Below, in pieces: positions 27,607 to 36,147 of a stretch of DNA of 64,000 bases. Below the pieces are notes generated by a model. That model saw only the letters and a list, made by a program, of their open reading frames with translations, was not told where the DNA came from and ran no database searches. The first letter of the stretch is position 1, and the number at the start of each line of letters is the position of its first letter. Origin of the DNA: Streptomyces sp. TG1A-8 (GTDB taxonomy: Bacteria; Actinomycetota; Actinomycetes; Streptomycetales; Streptomycetaceae); assembly GCF_030499535.1 (NCBI RefSeq), contig NZ_JASTLB010000001.1, forward strand, positions 4,588,001 to 4,652,000, written 5' to 3'. A program made the translations under genes and the position numbers.

Positions 27607-29862
27607 ATGGCGCAACAGGCGGGGAACTCCACGGGCGAACGACGGCTCGCCGTGCTCGAAGGCGTACTGGAACGGATCACGTACGCCAACGAGGAGAACG
27701 GCTACACGGTCGCCCGGGTCGACACCGGGCGCGGCGGCGACGACCTGCTCACGGTGGTCGGCGCGCTGCTCGGCGCCCAGGTCGGCGAGTCCCTGCGCAT
27801 GGAGGGCCGCTGGGGGTCCCACCCCCAGTACGGCAAGCAGTTCCAGGTGGAGAACTACACGACCCTCCTGCCCGCCACCGTCCAGGGCATCCGCCGCTAC
27901 CTGGGCTCCGGGCTGGTCAAGGGCATCGGCCCGGTCTTCGCCGACCGGATCACCCAGCACTTCGGCCTGGACACCCTCAAGATCATCGAGGAGGAGCCGG
28001 GGCGGCTGATCGAGGTGCCCGGCCTCGGCCCGAAGCGGACGAAGAAGATCGCCGACGCCTGGGAGGAGCAGAAGGCGATCAAGGAGGTCATGCTCTTCCT
28101 CCAGACCGTCGAGGTGTCGACGTCCATCGCGGTGCGGATCTACAAGAAGTACGGCGACGCGTCGATCTCCGTGGTGCGCAACCAGCCCTACCGGCTGGCC
28201 GCCGACGTCTGGGGCATCGGCTTCCTCACCGCCGACAGAATCGCCCAGTCCGTCGGCATCCCGCACGACAGCCCGGAGCGCGTCAAGGCGGGCCTGCAGT
28301 ACGCGCTGTCGCAGTCCACCGACCAGGGCCACTGCTTCCTGCCCGAGGAGCGGCTGATCGCGGACGCGGTGAAGCTGCTCCAGGTCGACACCGGCCTGGT
28401 CATCGAGTGCCTCGCGGAGCTGGCCGGGCCGCCGCCGGACGGCGGGGAACCGGGGGTCGTCCGGGAGAGGGTGCCCGGGCCCGACGGCGACGCCGAACCC
28501 GTCACCGCCGTCTACCTGGTGCCCTTCCACCGCGCCGAACTCTCCCTCTCCGCCCAGGTGCTGCGCCTGCTGCGCACGCGGGAGGACCGGATGCCCGCCT
28601 TCCGGGACGTCGCCTGGGACAAGGCGCTCGGCTGGCTCCGGGGCCGCACCGGCGCCGACCTCGCGCCCGAGCAGGAGGCCGCGGTGCGGCTCGCGCTGAC
28701 CGAGAAGGTCGCCGTGCTCACCGGAGGCCCCGGCTGCGGCAAGTCCTTCACGGTCCGTTCGGTCGTGGAGCTGGCCCGCGCCAAGCAGGCCAAGGTGCTG
28801 CTGGCCGCCCCCACCGGCCGCGCCGCCAAGCGCCTGGCCGAGCTGACCGGCGCCGAGGCCCGCACCGTGCACCGCCTGCTGGAGCTGAAGCCCGGCGGTG
28901 ACGCGGCCTACGACCGGGACCGCCCGCTGGACGCCGACCTGGTGGTCGTGGACGAGGCGTCCATGCTGGACCTGCTGCTCGCCAACAAACTGGTGAAGGC
29001 CGTACCGCCGGGTGCCCACCTGCTGTTCGTCGGGGACGTCGACCAGTTGCCCAGCGTCGGCGCGGGGGAGGTGCTGCGGGACCTGCTGGCCGACGGCAGC
29101 CCGGTCCCGGCCGTGCGGCTCACCCGGGTCTTCCGCCAGGCCCAGCAGTCCGGGGTCGTCACCAACGCGCACCGGATCAACTCCGGGCAGCACCCGCTCA
29201 CCGACGGCCTGAAGGACTTCTTCCTCTTCGTGGAGGACGACACGGAGGCGGCCGGCCGGCTCACCGTGGACGTGGCAGCCCGGCGCATTCCGGCCAAGTT
29301 CGGCCTCGACCCGCGCCGCGACGTGCAGGTGCTCGCGCCGATGCACCGCGGCCCGGCCGGCGCCGGCACCCTCAACGGCCTGCTCCAGCAGGCCGTCACC
29401 CCCGCCCGGCCCGACCTGCCGGAGAAGCGGTTCGGCGGCCGGGTCTTCCGCGTCGGCGACAAGGTCACCCAGATCCGCAACAATTACGAGAAGGGGAAGA
29501 ACGGTGTCTTCAACGGCACCGTGGGCGTGGTCACCTCGCTCGACCCGGTCGACCAGCGCCTGACGGTGCTGACGGACGAGGACGAGGAGGTACCGTACGA
29601 ATTCGACGAACTGGACGAGCTGGCGCACGCGTACGCGGTCACCATCCACCGCTCGCAGGGAAGTGAATATCCCGCCGTGGTGATCCCCGTCACCACCGGG
29701 GCATGGATGATGCTCCAGCGGAACCTGCTGTATACGGCCGTGACGCGGGCGAAACGGCTGGTCGTGCTCGTCGGTTCACGCAAGGCGATCGGCCAGGCGG
29801 TACGCACGGTGTCAGCGGGGCGGCGCTGCACGGCTCTGGACTTCCGGTTGCGCGGCTCCTGA
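27607..29862 (+). CDS. recD2: RecD2-type SF1B DNA helicase
   Basis: A 751-residue 5'-3' helicase. The N-terminal region (about 1-200) carries the RecD2 OB-like domain and helix-hairpin-helix motifs (YLGSGLVKGIGPVFADRI, EVPGLGPKRTKKIADAW). The motor has Walker A GGPGCGKS (373-380), DEAS at 449-452, GDVDQLPS at 476-483 and the C-terminal SF1 motif HRSQGSE (681-687) with TAVTRAK. Without RecBC partners nearby it is the stand-alone RecD2 type, implicated in DNA damage tolerance and mismatch repair in other bacteria. It is divergent from the ribose operon and apparently leaderless. Confidence 0.93.
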   Translation: MAQQAGNSTGERRLAVLEGVLERITYANEENGYTVARVDTGRGGDDLLTVVGALLGAQVGESLRMEGRWGSHPQYGKQFQVENYTTLLPATVQGIRRYLGSGLVKGIGPVFADRITQHFGLDTLKIIEEEPGRLIEVPGLGPKRTKKIADAWEEQKAIKEVMLFLQTVEVSTSIAVRIYKKYGDASISVVRNQPYRLAADVWGIGFLTADRIAQSVGIPHDSPERVKAGLQYALSQSTDQGHCFLPEERLIADAVKLLQVDTGLVIECLAELAGPPPDGGEPGVVRERVPGPDGDAEPVTAVYLVPFHRAELSLSAQVLRLLRTREDRMPAFRDVAWDKALGWLRGRTGADLAPEQEAAVRLALTEKVAVLTGGPGCGKSFTVRSVVELARAKQAKVLLAAPTGRAAKRLAELTGAEARTVHRLLELKPGGDAAYDRDRPLDADLVVVDEASMLDLLLANKLVKAVPPGAHLLFVGDVDQLPSVGAGEVLRDLLADGSPVPAVRLTRVFRQAQQSGVVTNAHRINSGQHPLTDGLKDFFLFVEDDTEAAGRLTVDVAARRIPAKFGLDPRRDVQVLAPMHRGPAGAGTLNGLLQQAVTPARPDLPEKRFGGRVFRVGDKVTQIRNNYEKGKNGVFNGTVGVVTSLDPVDQRLTVLTDEDEEVPYEFDELDELAHAYAVTIHRSQGSEYPAVVIPVTTGAWMMLQRNLLYTAVTRAKRLVVLVGSRKAIGQAVRTVSAGRRCTALDFRLRGS

Positions 29863-29974
29863 CCGGCCCCGGCCGGGGGTGGGGGCCCGCATCGTGAAAA
29901 ATGATCGATCAAATGAGTCGTGAAGGTCACAGAGCACTTCCAGATGCCGCTCCAGGTGGGGCAGGATGAACAGG

Positions 29975-29997
29975 TTGGCGGCACTGAGTGCCGCCAA
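29975..29997. promoter_or_regulatory. 23-bp palindrome upstream of citrate synthase
   Basis: Arms TTGGCGGCACT (29975-29985) and AGTGCCGCCAA (29987-29997) are perfectly complementary around one central G, 106 bases before the citA start. The first six bases resemble a -35 with TAGGCC 17 bases later. The site could be an operator, or the recD2 terminator, although recD2 ends 112 bases before it and no U-tract follows. A 10-base TGATCGATCA palindrome lies upstream at 29902-29911. Confidence 0.5.
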
Positions 29998-30102
29998 TAG
30001 GCCCAATGGTCGACCCCGAGTGCACTCTCCTGAGCCAAATGGGGGATGGTAGAGACAGTCAGGGCACCTCGAAGATGAGGCACTACGTCGGTGAGGGAAG
30101 AC

Positions 30103-31392
30103 GTGAGCGACAACTCTGTAGTACTGCGGTACGGCGACGGCGAGTACACCTACCCGGTGGTCGACAGCACCGTCGGCGACAAGGGCTTCGACATCGGGAA
30201 GCTCCGCGCCCAGACCGGTCTGGTGACTCTGGACAGCGGTTACGGCAACACGGCCGCCTACAAATCCGCCGTCACCTACCTCGACGGCGAGGCGGGGATC
30301 CTCCGCTACCGCGGCTACCCCATCGAGCAGCTGGCCGAGCGCTCCACCTTCCTCGAGGTGGCCTACCTGCTGATCAACGGCGAGCTGCCGACCGTCGACG
30401 AGCTGACGACGTTCAAGAACGACATCACGCGGCACACCCTGCTGCACGAGGACGTCAAGAACTTCTACAAGGGCTTCCCGCGCGACGCCCACCCGATGGC
30501 GATGCTGTCCTCGGTCGTCTCGGCGCTGTCCACCTTCTACCAGGACAGCCACAACCCCTTCGACGAGACGCAGCGCAACCTCTCCACGATCCGCCTGCTC
30601 GCCAAGCTCCCGACGATCGCGGCCTACGCGTACAAGAAGTCGATCGGCCACCCGTTCGTCTACCCGCGCAACGACCTCGGCTACGTCGAGAACTTCCTGC
30701 GCATGACCTTCTCGGTGCCGGCGGACGAGTACGAGCTGGACCCGGTCGTGGTGTCCGCGCTGGACAAGCTGCTGATCCTGCACGCGGACCACGAGCAGAA
30801 CTGCTCGACCTCCACGGTCCGCCTGGTCGGCTCCTCGCAGGCCAACATGTTCGCGTCGATCTCGGCCGGCATCAACGCGCTGTGGGGCCCGCTGCACGGC
30901 GGCGCCAACCAGTCCGTGCTGGAGATGCTGGAGGGCATCCGCGACTCCGGCGGCGACGTCGACACCTTCATCCGCAAGGTGAAGAACAAGGAGGACGGCG
31001 TCCGCCTGATGGGCTTCGGCCACCGGGTCTACAAGAACTTCGACCCGCGCGCCAAGATCATCAAGGCCGCCGCGCACGACGTGCTCTCCGCCCTGGGCAA
31101 GGAGGACGAGCTGCTCGACATCGCCCTCAAGCTGGAGGAGCACGCCCTCTCCGACGACTACTTCGTCGAGCGCAAGCTCTACCCGAACGTCGACTTCTAC
31201 ACCGGCCTGATCTACCGGGCCATGGGCTTCCCGACCGAGATGTTCACGGTCCTGTTCGCCCTCGGCCGGCTGCCGGGATGGATCGCCCAGTGGCACGAGA
31301 TGATCAAGGAGCCGGGCTCCCGCATCGGCCGTCCGCGCCAGATCTACACCGGCGTGGTGGAGCGGGACTTCGTCCCGGTCGAGGAGCGCTGA
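30103..31392 (+). CDS. citA: Citrate synthase
   Basis: A 429-residue type II-like citrate synthase that condenses acetyl-CoA and oxaloacetate at entry to the TCA cycle. The catalytic trio is visible: H265 in G-P-L-H-G-G-A-N, H307 in GFGHRVYKNFDPRA and D364 in P-N-V-D-F-Y-T-G. The N-terminal beta-rich about 40 residues (LRYGDGEYTYPV) are typical of the hexameric bacterial enzyme. The start is the GTG at 30103 (MSDNSVVLRYG), the form I remember for Streptomyces CitA; a GTG at 30091 is also in frame. The gene has a long upstream region with a strong palindrome and is followed by two terminators. Confidence 0.96.
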   Translation: MSDNSVVLRYGDGEYTYPVVDSTVGDKGFDIGKLRAQTGLVTLDSGYGNTAAYKSAVTYLDGEAGILRYRGYPIEQLAERSTFLEVAYLLINGELPTVDELTTFKNDITRHTLLHEDVKNFYKGFPRDAHPMAMLSSVVSALSTFYQDSHNPFDETQRNLSTIRLLAKLPTIAAYAYKKSIGHPFVYPRNDLGYVENFLRMTFSVPADEYELDPVVVSALDKLLILHADHEQNCSTSTVRLVGSSQANMFASISAGINALWGPLHGGANQSVLEMLEGIRDSGGDVDTFIRKVKNKEDGVRLMGFGHRVYKNFDPRAKIIKAAAHDVLSALGKEDELLDIALKLEEHALSDDYFVERKLYPNVDFYTGLIYRAMGFPTEMFTVLFALGRLPGWIAQWHEMIKEPGSRIGRPRQIYTGVVERDFVPVEER

Positions 31393-31405
31393 CCCCGCCG
31401 GCCGC

Positions 31406-31432
31406 GAGGGCCTGCCCGACGGGCGGGCCCTC
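31406..31432 (+). terminator. Terminator of citA
   Basis: A 13-base stem with one mismatch and a single-base loop (GAGGGCCTGCCCG at 31406-31418, CGGGCGGGCCCTC at 31420-31432) begins 13 bases after the stop. Confidence 0.7.
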
Positions 31433-31480
31433 GAACGGGCACGGCGGGCGTATCCCGCCGGTGGCGGCACACGCACAGCA

Positions 31481-31533
31481 GAAGGCGCCCTGAAGCGCCG
31501 GTCCCCCCACGGGCCGGCGTCCAGGGCGCCTTC
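31481..31533. terminator. Second, compound hairpin after citA
   Basis: Outer arms GAAGGCGCCCTG (31481-31492) and CAGGGCGCCTTC (31522-31533) pair perfectly, and inner CGCCGG/CCGGCG arms extend the stem. It is strong in both directions and closes the region on the citA side. Confidence 0.7.
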
Positions 31534-32050
31534 CCGTGTCCCGGTGCGGATTCCCCCCACGGGATCCGGCCGGGCGCTCGGAGAGGACAGCGCCTGAATC
31601 GCTGTCTGAGCACAACGAGCAAAACTCGTCGCACTCCGGTGATGCGGTGCGATCTGCCGGGACAGCGCACGCAGGGAGGGCCGCTCAAAGCTTCCCGGTG
31701 TACGTGCCCCGGCAACGCTCCTCCCGGCTCTCGCCTTCGGTCGAGCAGGGAGGTACCCCTATCCGGAGAAGTCCCCCAAGACATCCCCGGATGCCAGGCA
31801 GCGCCCCCCAAGACGCTGTTCTGACATCGCCAACTTAGACCTTCGAAGCCCTTCGATGGTTACGTTCGCATCACTGTGATCTGCGTCTCTTGCATGTGTC
31901 CCATAAGCGCGCAAGAGCACCGATACGGCGATCGGAACTCCAGCGTAAGGATGAGGCGCGAGCCTTGTGAAGAGCTTATGTGAGGCGCGCGCCGGACTCC
32001 AGGGGAATCGGTGCTTCAACCGGGACGAACTCCGGGCGACCCCGGCCGCT
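31534..32050. other. Lower-GC, structured intergenic region between convergent citA and copA; candidate small RNA
   Basis: About 500 bases with no supported protein gene. An 86-codon frame on the minus strand (31759-32019) has no SD or recognisable domain. The stretch from about 31820 to 31990 is visibly poorer in G+C than all surrounding DNA. Hairpins include GACAGCG/CGCTGTC (about 31588-31608) and a CCTCCC/GGGAGG element. Because both neighbours end here, promoter-like, conserved-looking DNA is unexpected. From memory only, a small RNA named after the citA locus has been reported in S. coelicolor; I cannot verify that it corresponds. Confidence 0.4.
31720..31753. repeat. Hairpin element resembling a dispersed Streptomyces intergenic repeat
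   Basis: CCTCCC (31720-31725) pairs with GGGAGG (31748-31753), with an inner CTCG/CGAG stem around CCTTCGGT. The wording (CTCTCGCCTTCGGTCGAG then GGGAGGTACCCC) resembles short palindromic units I remember as scattered between Streptomyces genes. No second copy occurs in this window. Confidence 0.4.
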
Positions 32051-34369
32051 TCAGCGGAAGGTGCGCAGCCGCAGACTGTTGGTCACCACGAAGACCGAGG
32101 AGAAGGCCATCGCCGCTCCGGCGATCATCGGGTTCAGCAGCCCGGCGGCGGCCAGCGGCAGCGCGGCCACGTTGTAGCCGAACGCCCACACCAGGTTGCC
32201 CTTGATGGTGGTGAGGGTGCGCCGGGCGAGCCGGATGGCGTCCGCCGCCGCCCTGAGGTCGCCGCGCACCAGGGTCAGGTCGCCGGCCTCGATCGCCGCG
32301 TCGGTCCCGGTCCCCAGGGCGAGCCCCAGGTCGGCGGTGGCCAGCGCCGCCGCGTCGTTGACCCCGTCGCCGACCATGGCCACGGTCCGTCCCTCGCCCT
32401 GCAGGCGCCGCACGACGTCCACCTTGTCCTCGGGGAGCACCTCGGCGATCACCTCGTCGATGCCGACCTCCCGCGCGACCGCCTCGGCGACCGTCCGGTT
32501 GTCCCCGGTGAGCAGTACCGGCGCGAGCCCCAGCGCGCGCAGCTCGCGCACCGCCTCGGCGCTGGTCCCCTTGACCGCGTCGGCGACGGCGAGGAGACCG
32601 CGGACCCGCCCGTCCCAGCCGACCGGCACGGCCGTGCGGCCCGCCCGCTCGGCCTCCCGGCGGGCGCGGGCGATCTCCGGCGGCAGCTCCTCGTACAGGC
32701 GGCCCACGGCCACCTCGTGGCCCTCCACCCGCCCGCGCACGCCCCGTCCGGGGACGTTCTCGAAGCGGTCGACGCCGGGCAGCGCCCCGACGCGCTCCCC
32801 GGCGCCGGCGGCGACCGCCCGGGCGACCGGGTGCTCGGAGGCGTGCTCCAGGGCGCCGGCGAGCCGCAGCACCTGCTTCTCGTCCTCGCCGTCGGCGGCG
32901 TACACCTCCTGGAGGGTCATCCGGCCGGTGGTGACGGTGCCGGTCTTGTCCAGCACGACCGTGTCGACGCGGCGCGTGGACTCCAGCACCTCGGGGCCCT
33001 TGATGAGGATGCCGAGCTGGGCACCGCGGCCGGTGCCGACCATGAGCGCGGTCGGCGTGGCCAGGCCCAGCGCGCAGGGGCAGGCGATGATCAGGACGGC
33101 GACGGCGGCCGTGAAGGCGCCGGCGGTGTCCCCGGTGAGGGTGAGCCGGCCGGCGAAGGTGCCGAGCGCCAGGAGGACGACGACGGGGACGAAGACGGCG
33201 GAGACCCGGTCGGCGAGCCGCTGGACCCCGGCCTTGCCGTTCTGCGCGTCCTCCACCAGTTTCGCCATCCGGGCGAGCCGGGTGTCGGCGCCGACCCCGG
33301 TCGCCTCGACCACCAGCCGGCCGCCCGCGTTGACCGTGGCGCCGGTGACCCGGTCGCCGGGGCCGACGTCCACCGGCACCGACTCGCCGGTCAGCATGGA
33401 GGCGTCGACCGCGGAGACGCCCTCGACGACCGTGCCGTCGGTGGCGATCTTCTCCCCGGGCCGGACCACGAACCGGTCGCCCACCGCCAGGGACGCCACC
33501 GGCACCCGCACCTCGCGCGGGGCCGGCGGCCCCTCGCCTCCGCCCTCGTGCCGCAGGACCGTCACGTCCCTGGCGCCCAGCTCCATGAGCGCCCGCAGGG
33601 CCGCCCCGGCGCGCCGCTTGGAGCGGGCCTCCAGGTAGCGGCCGAGCAGGATCAGGGCGACGACCCCCGCGGCGACCTCCAGGTAGATCGTGGAGGCGCC
33701 GTCCATGCGGGAGACGGTGAACCGGAACTCGTCGTGCAGGCCGGGCGCGCCCGCGTCCCCGAGGAACAGGGCCCACAGCGACCAGCCGAACGCGGCCAGC
33801 GTGCCGACCGAGACCAGCGTGTCCATGGTGGCGGCGCCGTGCCGGGCGTTGGTCCAGGCGGCGCGGTGGAAGGGCAGGCCGCCCCAGACGACGACCGGCG
33901 CGGCCAGCGTGAGCGAGAGCCACTGCCAGTTGTCGAACTGCAGTGCGGGGACCATGGCGAGCAGCACGACCGGGGCGGCCAGCAGCGCCGAGACGAGCAG
34001 GCGCTGCCGCAGGGCGCCGAGCCCGGGGTCCCCGTCCCGGTCCGGCCCTGGCCCGGCCCCCGCCTCCGGCCCGGCCCCCGCCTCCGGCCCGGCCCCCGCC
34101 TCCGGTCCGGGCTCCGGTGGCGGGGGCTCCTCGGCGGTGTAACCGGTCCGTTCCACGGTGGCGATCAGGTCGGCGACCCGGACGTCCCCGGAGCAGGTGA
34201 CCCTCGCCTTCTGCGTCGCGTAGTTCACGGTGGCGCTCACCCCGTCCATGCGGTTGAGCTTCTTCTCCACCCGTGCGGCGCAGGAGGCGCAGGTCATCCC
34301 GCCGATGCGCAGCTCGACCCCGAAGGAGCCGGCCGGCGCGGGCGCTGTCTCGGTGGTGCTGCTCGTCAT
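32051..34369 (-). CDS. copA: Copper-exporting P1B-type ATPase
   Basis: A 772-residue membrane pump. The N-terminal heavy-metal domain has GMTCASC with C27 and C30. A Pro/Glu/Ala/Gly linker made of repeats follows, then eight membrane helices. The metal site motif is C430-P-C432 ([14 protein letters not shown]), the phosphorylated Asp is D474 in DKTGT, the nucleotide domain has the SEHP motif, and [14 protein letters not shown] and YN/MAFSS close the pump. CPC with YN and MxxxS is the copper(I) class. GGAG precedes the ATG by 7 bases. It lies 97 bases after copZ and is probably co-transcribed from the CsoR-type promoter. Confidence 0.95.
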   Translation of the reverse strand: MTSSTTETAPAPAGSFGVELRIGGMTCASCAARVEKKLNRMDGVSATVNYATQKARVTCSGDVRVADLIATVERTGYTAEEPPPPEPGPEAGAGPEAGAGPEAGAGPGPDRDGDPGLGALRQRLLVSALLAAPVVLLAMVPALQFDNWQWLSLTLAAPVVVWGGLPFHRAAWTNARHGAATMDTLVSVGTLAAFGWSLWALFLGDAGAPGLHDEFRFTVSRMDGASTIYLEVAAGVVALILLGRYLEARSKRRAGAALRALMELGARDVTVLRHEGGGEGPPAPREVRVPVASLAVGDRFVVRPGEKIATDGTVVEGVSAVDASMLTGESVPVDVGPGDRVTGATVNAGGRLVVEATGVGADTRLARMAKLVEDAQNGKAGVQRLADRVSAVFVPVVVLLALGTFAGRLTLTGDTAGAFTAAVAVLIIACPCALGLATPTALMVGTGRGAQLGILIKGPEVLESTRRVDTVVLDKTGTVTTGRMTLQEVYAADGEDEKQVLRLAGALEHASEHPVARAVAAGAGERVGALPGVDRFENVPGRGVRGRVEGHEVAVGRLYEELPPEIARARREAERAGRTAVPVGWDGRVRGLLAVADAVKGTSAEAVRELRALGLAPVLLTGDNRTVAEAVAREVGIDEVIAEVLPEDKVDVVRRLQGEGRTVAMVGDGVNDAAALATADLGLALGTGTDAAIEAGDLTLVRGDLRAAADAIRLARRTLTTIKGNLVWAFGYNVAALPLAAAGLLNPMIAGAAMAFSSVFVVTNSLRLRTFR
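34051..34104. repeat. Three perfect 18-bp repeats within copA
   Basis: GCCCGGCCCCCGCCTCCG is repeated three times head to tail (34051-34068, 34069-34086, 34087-34104), encoding the PEAGAG linker between the CopA metal-binding domain and the first membrane helix. Perfect copies suggest recent expansion. Confidence 0.85.
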
Positions 34370-34466
34370 GTCCGGACTCCAGACATCGGACCGGGCCGTA
34401 CGGATCCAGTATCAGCTGGTCGGCACGGCCCGGTCGGGGAAAGGTGGGTGAGGGGCCGGGGGAGGC

Positions 34467-34706
34467 TCAGGCCCGGCCGGCCAGCTCGAAGCCGGCCTCG
34501 TCCACGGCGGCGCGGACGGCCTCGTCGTCGAGCGGCGCCTCGGAGACGACGGTCACCTCGCCGGTCGACGCGACGGCCTTCACCGAGCCGACCCCGGGGA
34601 TCTGGGAGATCTCCCCGGAGACGGAGCCCTCGCAGTGGCCGCAGCTCATGCCGGTCACCTTGTAGACGGTGGTGACGGGGCCCGGGGTGTCGGTCTGGGC
34701 GCTCAT
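34467..34706 (-). CDS. copZ: Copper chaperone CopZ (heavy-metal-associated domain)
   Basis: A 79-residue soluble ferredoxin-like protein carrying the copper motif M-S-C-G-H-C in KVTGMSCGHCEGSVSGEIS. It shuttles Cu(I) to CopA. GAGGAG lies 7 bases before the ATG at 34706. It is the first gene of the copZ-copA unit. Its leader of about 77 bases contains an unusual C-rich repeat, and its promoter has a CsoR-type operator between -35 and -10. Confidence 0.93.
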   Translation of the reverse strand: MSAQTDTPGPVTTVYKVTGMSCGHCEGSVSGEISQIPGVGSVKAVASTGEVTVVSEAPLDDEAVRAAVDEAGFELAGRA

Positions 34707-34722
34707 GTCATTACTCCTCGTC

Positions 34723-34762
34723 GGGGCGGGTGGGGCGGGTGGGGCGGGTGGGGCGGGTGGGG
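34723..34762 (+). repeat. Four 9-bp G-rich repeats in the copZ leader, G-quadruplex-capable
   Basis: GGGGCGGGT is repeated exactly four times (34723-34758) and ends in GGGG. It lies between the copZ promoter and SD. On the plus (template) strand it offers eight G-tracts of at least three; the copZ mRNA leader carries the complementary C-tracts. Confidence 0.8.
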
Positions 34763-34789
34763 CCCGCGACGGGACTCCACCCTGCTCAC

Positions 34790-34817
34790 AGTATACCCCT
34801 AGGGGGTACCTCTCCAA
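34790..34817 (-). promoter_or_regulatory. copZ promoter with CsoR-type operator in the spacer
   Basis: Read on the minus strand, TTGGAG (34817-34812) and TATACT (34795-34790) are separated by 16 bases that consist of the palindrome TACCCCCTAGGGG. GTATACCCCTAGGGGGTACC (34791-34810) matches the known CsoR operator form, in which copper-free CsoR blocks polymerase. No csoR gene lies in this window. Confidence 0.8.
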
Positions 34818-34890
34818 GGAGGGTCCCCGTGCGCCGGCGGCGGGGTGCGGGGCCCGGACGGGGCGCCGGTGCCGGGTCGCCCGCCCGCCC

Positions 34891-35391
34891 GGGCGGATCG
34901 CCCTGCCGATCACGCTGGTGCTGCTGGTCATGGTCTTCGGCGGCGCGATCGCGGCCCTGCTGCCGCTGGGCATCGGCATCGTCGCCATCCTCGGGACGAG
35001 CGCGGTGCTGCGCGGCCTGACGACGTTCACCGACGTCCCGGTCTTCGCGCCGAACCTCACCACCGCCCCGGGCCTCGGCCCGGCCGTCGACTGCGCGCTG
35101 TTCATCGTCCGCCGCTACCGCGAGGAGCTGTCCACCGGCGCCGACCCGCGGACCGCCATCGGCGCCACGCTGCGCACGGCCGGCCGCACGGCCCTGTTCT
35201 CCGCCCTCACCGTCGCGGTGTCCCCGGCCGCCATGATGGTCTTCCCGCAGTACTTCCTGCGGTCCTTCGCCTGCGCCGGCATCGCCGTCGTCCTGCTCGC
35301 CGCGGCCGCCGCCCTCGTCCTGCTCCCGGCGGCGCTGATCCTGCTCGGCCACCGGGCCGACTCACTCGACCTGCGCCGTCCGCGGTCATGA
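34891..35391 (+). pseudogene. C-terminal remnant of an MMPL-family transporter
   Basis: The frame GRIALPITLVLLVMVFGG onward gives about 165 residues of MMPL membrane region: PNLTTAPGLGPAVDCALFIV, then RRYREELSTGADPRTAIGAT and VFPQYFLRSFACAGIAVVLL. The family motif G-L-G-x-x-x-D-Y has Cys in place of Tyr, so the proton-relay Asp-Tyr pair is broken. The N-terminal half and the second repeat are absent and there is no credible start. It lies just beyond the CsoR-type promoter on the opposite strand and is joined to an alcohol dehydrogenase fragment. Confidence 0.75.
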
Positions 35392-35864
35392 TCGCGACGG
35401 CCCCGGGCGCCCGGGTGGTCGCCGTCGGCGTGGCGCCCGGCGCCCTCGACCTGGCGCGGACGTTCGGCGCGGCGCGGTGCGTGGACGCGGCGGACGCGCC
35501 CGACACGGCGGCCGTCCGTGAGCCGACCGGGGGCGGCGCCCGTCTCTCCCTGGACGCCCTCGGGTCTCCCGCCACCTGCGCGGCCTCCGTGAACTGCCTG
35601 CGCCGCCGGGGCCGGCGCGGCCAGGTGGGCCTGCTGCCCTCGCCGGAGGGCACCACCCCCGTCCCGCTGGCCCGCGCCGTCGCCCTGGAGCTGGAGATCC
35701 CCGGCAGCCACGGCATGGCCGCCCACGCCTCCCCCGGCATGCTCCAGCTCGTCCGCTCCGGTGTCCTGCGCCCCGACCTGCTGGTGACCTCCACCCTCGG
35801 CCTGGACGCGGCCCGGCGGCACCGGCGGCGACGGGCACGGCTCCGGGAGCCGGGGTCACCGTGA
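35379..35864 (+). pseudogene. C-terminal remnant of a zinc-type alcohol dehydrogenase
   Basis: From about 35379 another frame reads SAVMIATAPGARVVAVGVAP, LDLARTFGAARCVDAAD, GGGARLSLDALGSPATCAAS and ELEIPGSHGMAAHASPGML, the NAD(P)-binding half of an MDR dehydrogenase. It begins right after the missing G-x-G-G-V-G loop and lacks the catalytic zinc domain. Near 35820 a frameshift turns the expected tail (GTAPGAGVTVIE, readable in the next frame) into Arg-rich sequence. Confidence 0.72.
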
Positions 35865-35946
35865 TCGAGTCCTGGAACCGAGCCCCCGCGCACCGGTGTC
35901 CGCCCCGCGCGGACGGGACACGGGTGCGGGGGGTCGGGGGCGCCGG

Positions 35947-36147
35947 TCAGGTGTCCCTGCGGCCCCGGTTGCCCGGCCGGGAGGCGACCCAGGCGCGGAC
36001 GGTGTCGGCGTACCAGTAGGGCTTGCCGCCCTCGACGTGGTCGGGCGGGGGCAGCAGGCCGTGTTTGCGGTAGGACCGTACGGTGTCCGGCTGCACCCGG
36101 ATGTGCGCCGCGATGTCCTTGTACGACCAGAGCCTTCGGTCGGTCAT
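35947..36147 (-). CDS. Small MerR-like winged-HTH DNA-binding protein (BldC-sized)
   Basis: A 66-residue protein. Residues 7-55 read as a MerR-type winged helix: WSYKDIAAHIRVQPDTVRSY (helix-turn-helix), RKHGLLPPPDHVEGGKPYWY (wing) and a closing helix DTVRAWVASRPG. There is no effector domain, so the size and layout resemble BldC (68 residues) and excisionases. GGGAGG lies 8 bases before the ATG at 36147. No integrase is nearby, which argues against an excisionase. Three direct TGTGACG repeats lie upstream. Confidence 0.82.
   Translation of the reverse strand: MTDRRLWSYKDIAAHIRVQPDTVRSYRKHGLLPPPDHVEGGKPYWYADTVRAWVASRPGNRGRRDT

Noticed and set aside
31759..32019. 86-codon minus-strand frame in the citA-copA gap
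   Set aside because: No SD, no recognisable domain, and it crosses a hairpin element; a non-coding RNA explains the region better, though a small protein cannot be excluded.
31534..32050. tRNA or 6S RNA gene in the citA-copA gap
   Set aside because: No cloverleaf, T-loop or 6S-like long imperfect hairpin could be read.
35947..36147. Excisionase of an integrated element
   Set aside because: Size fits, but no integrase, attachment repeat or tRNA is nearby.
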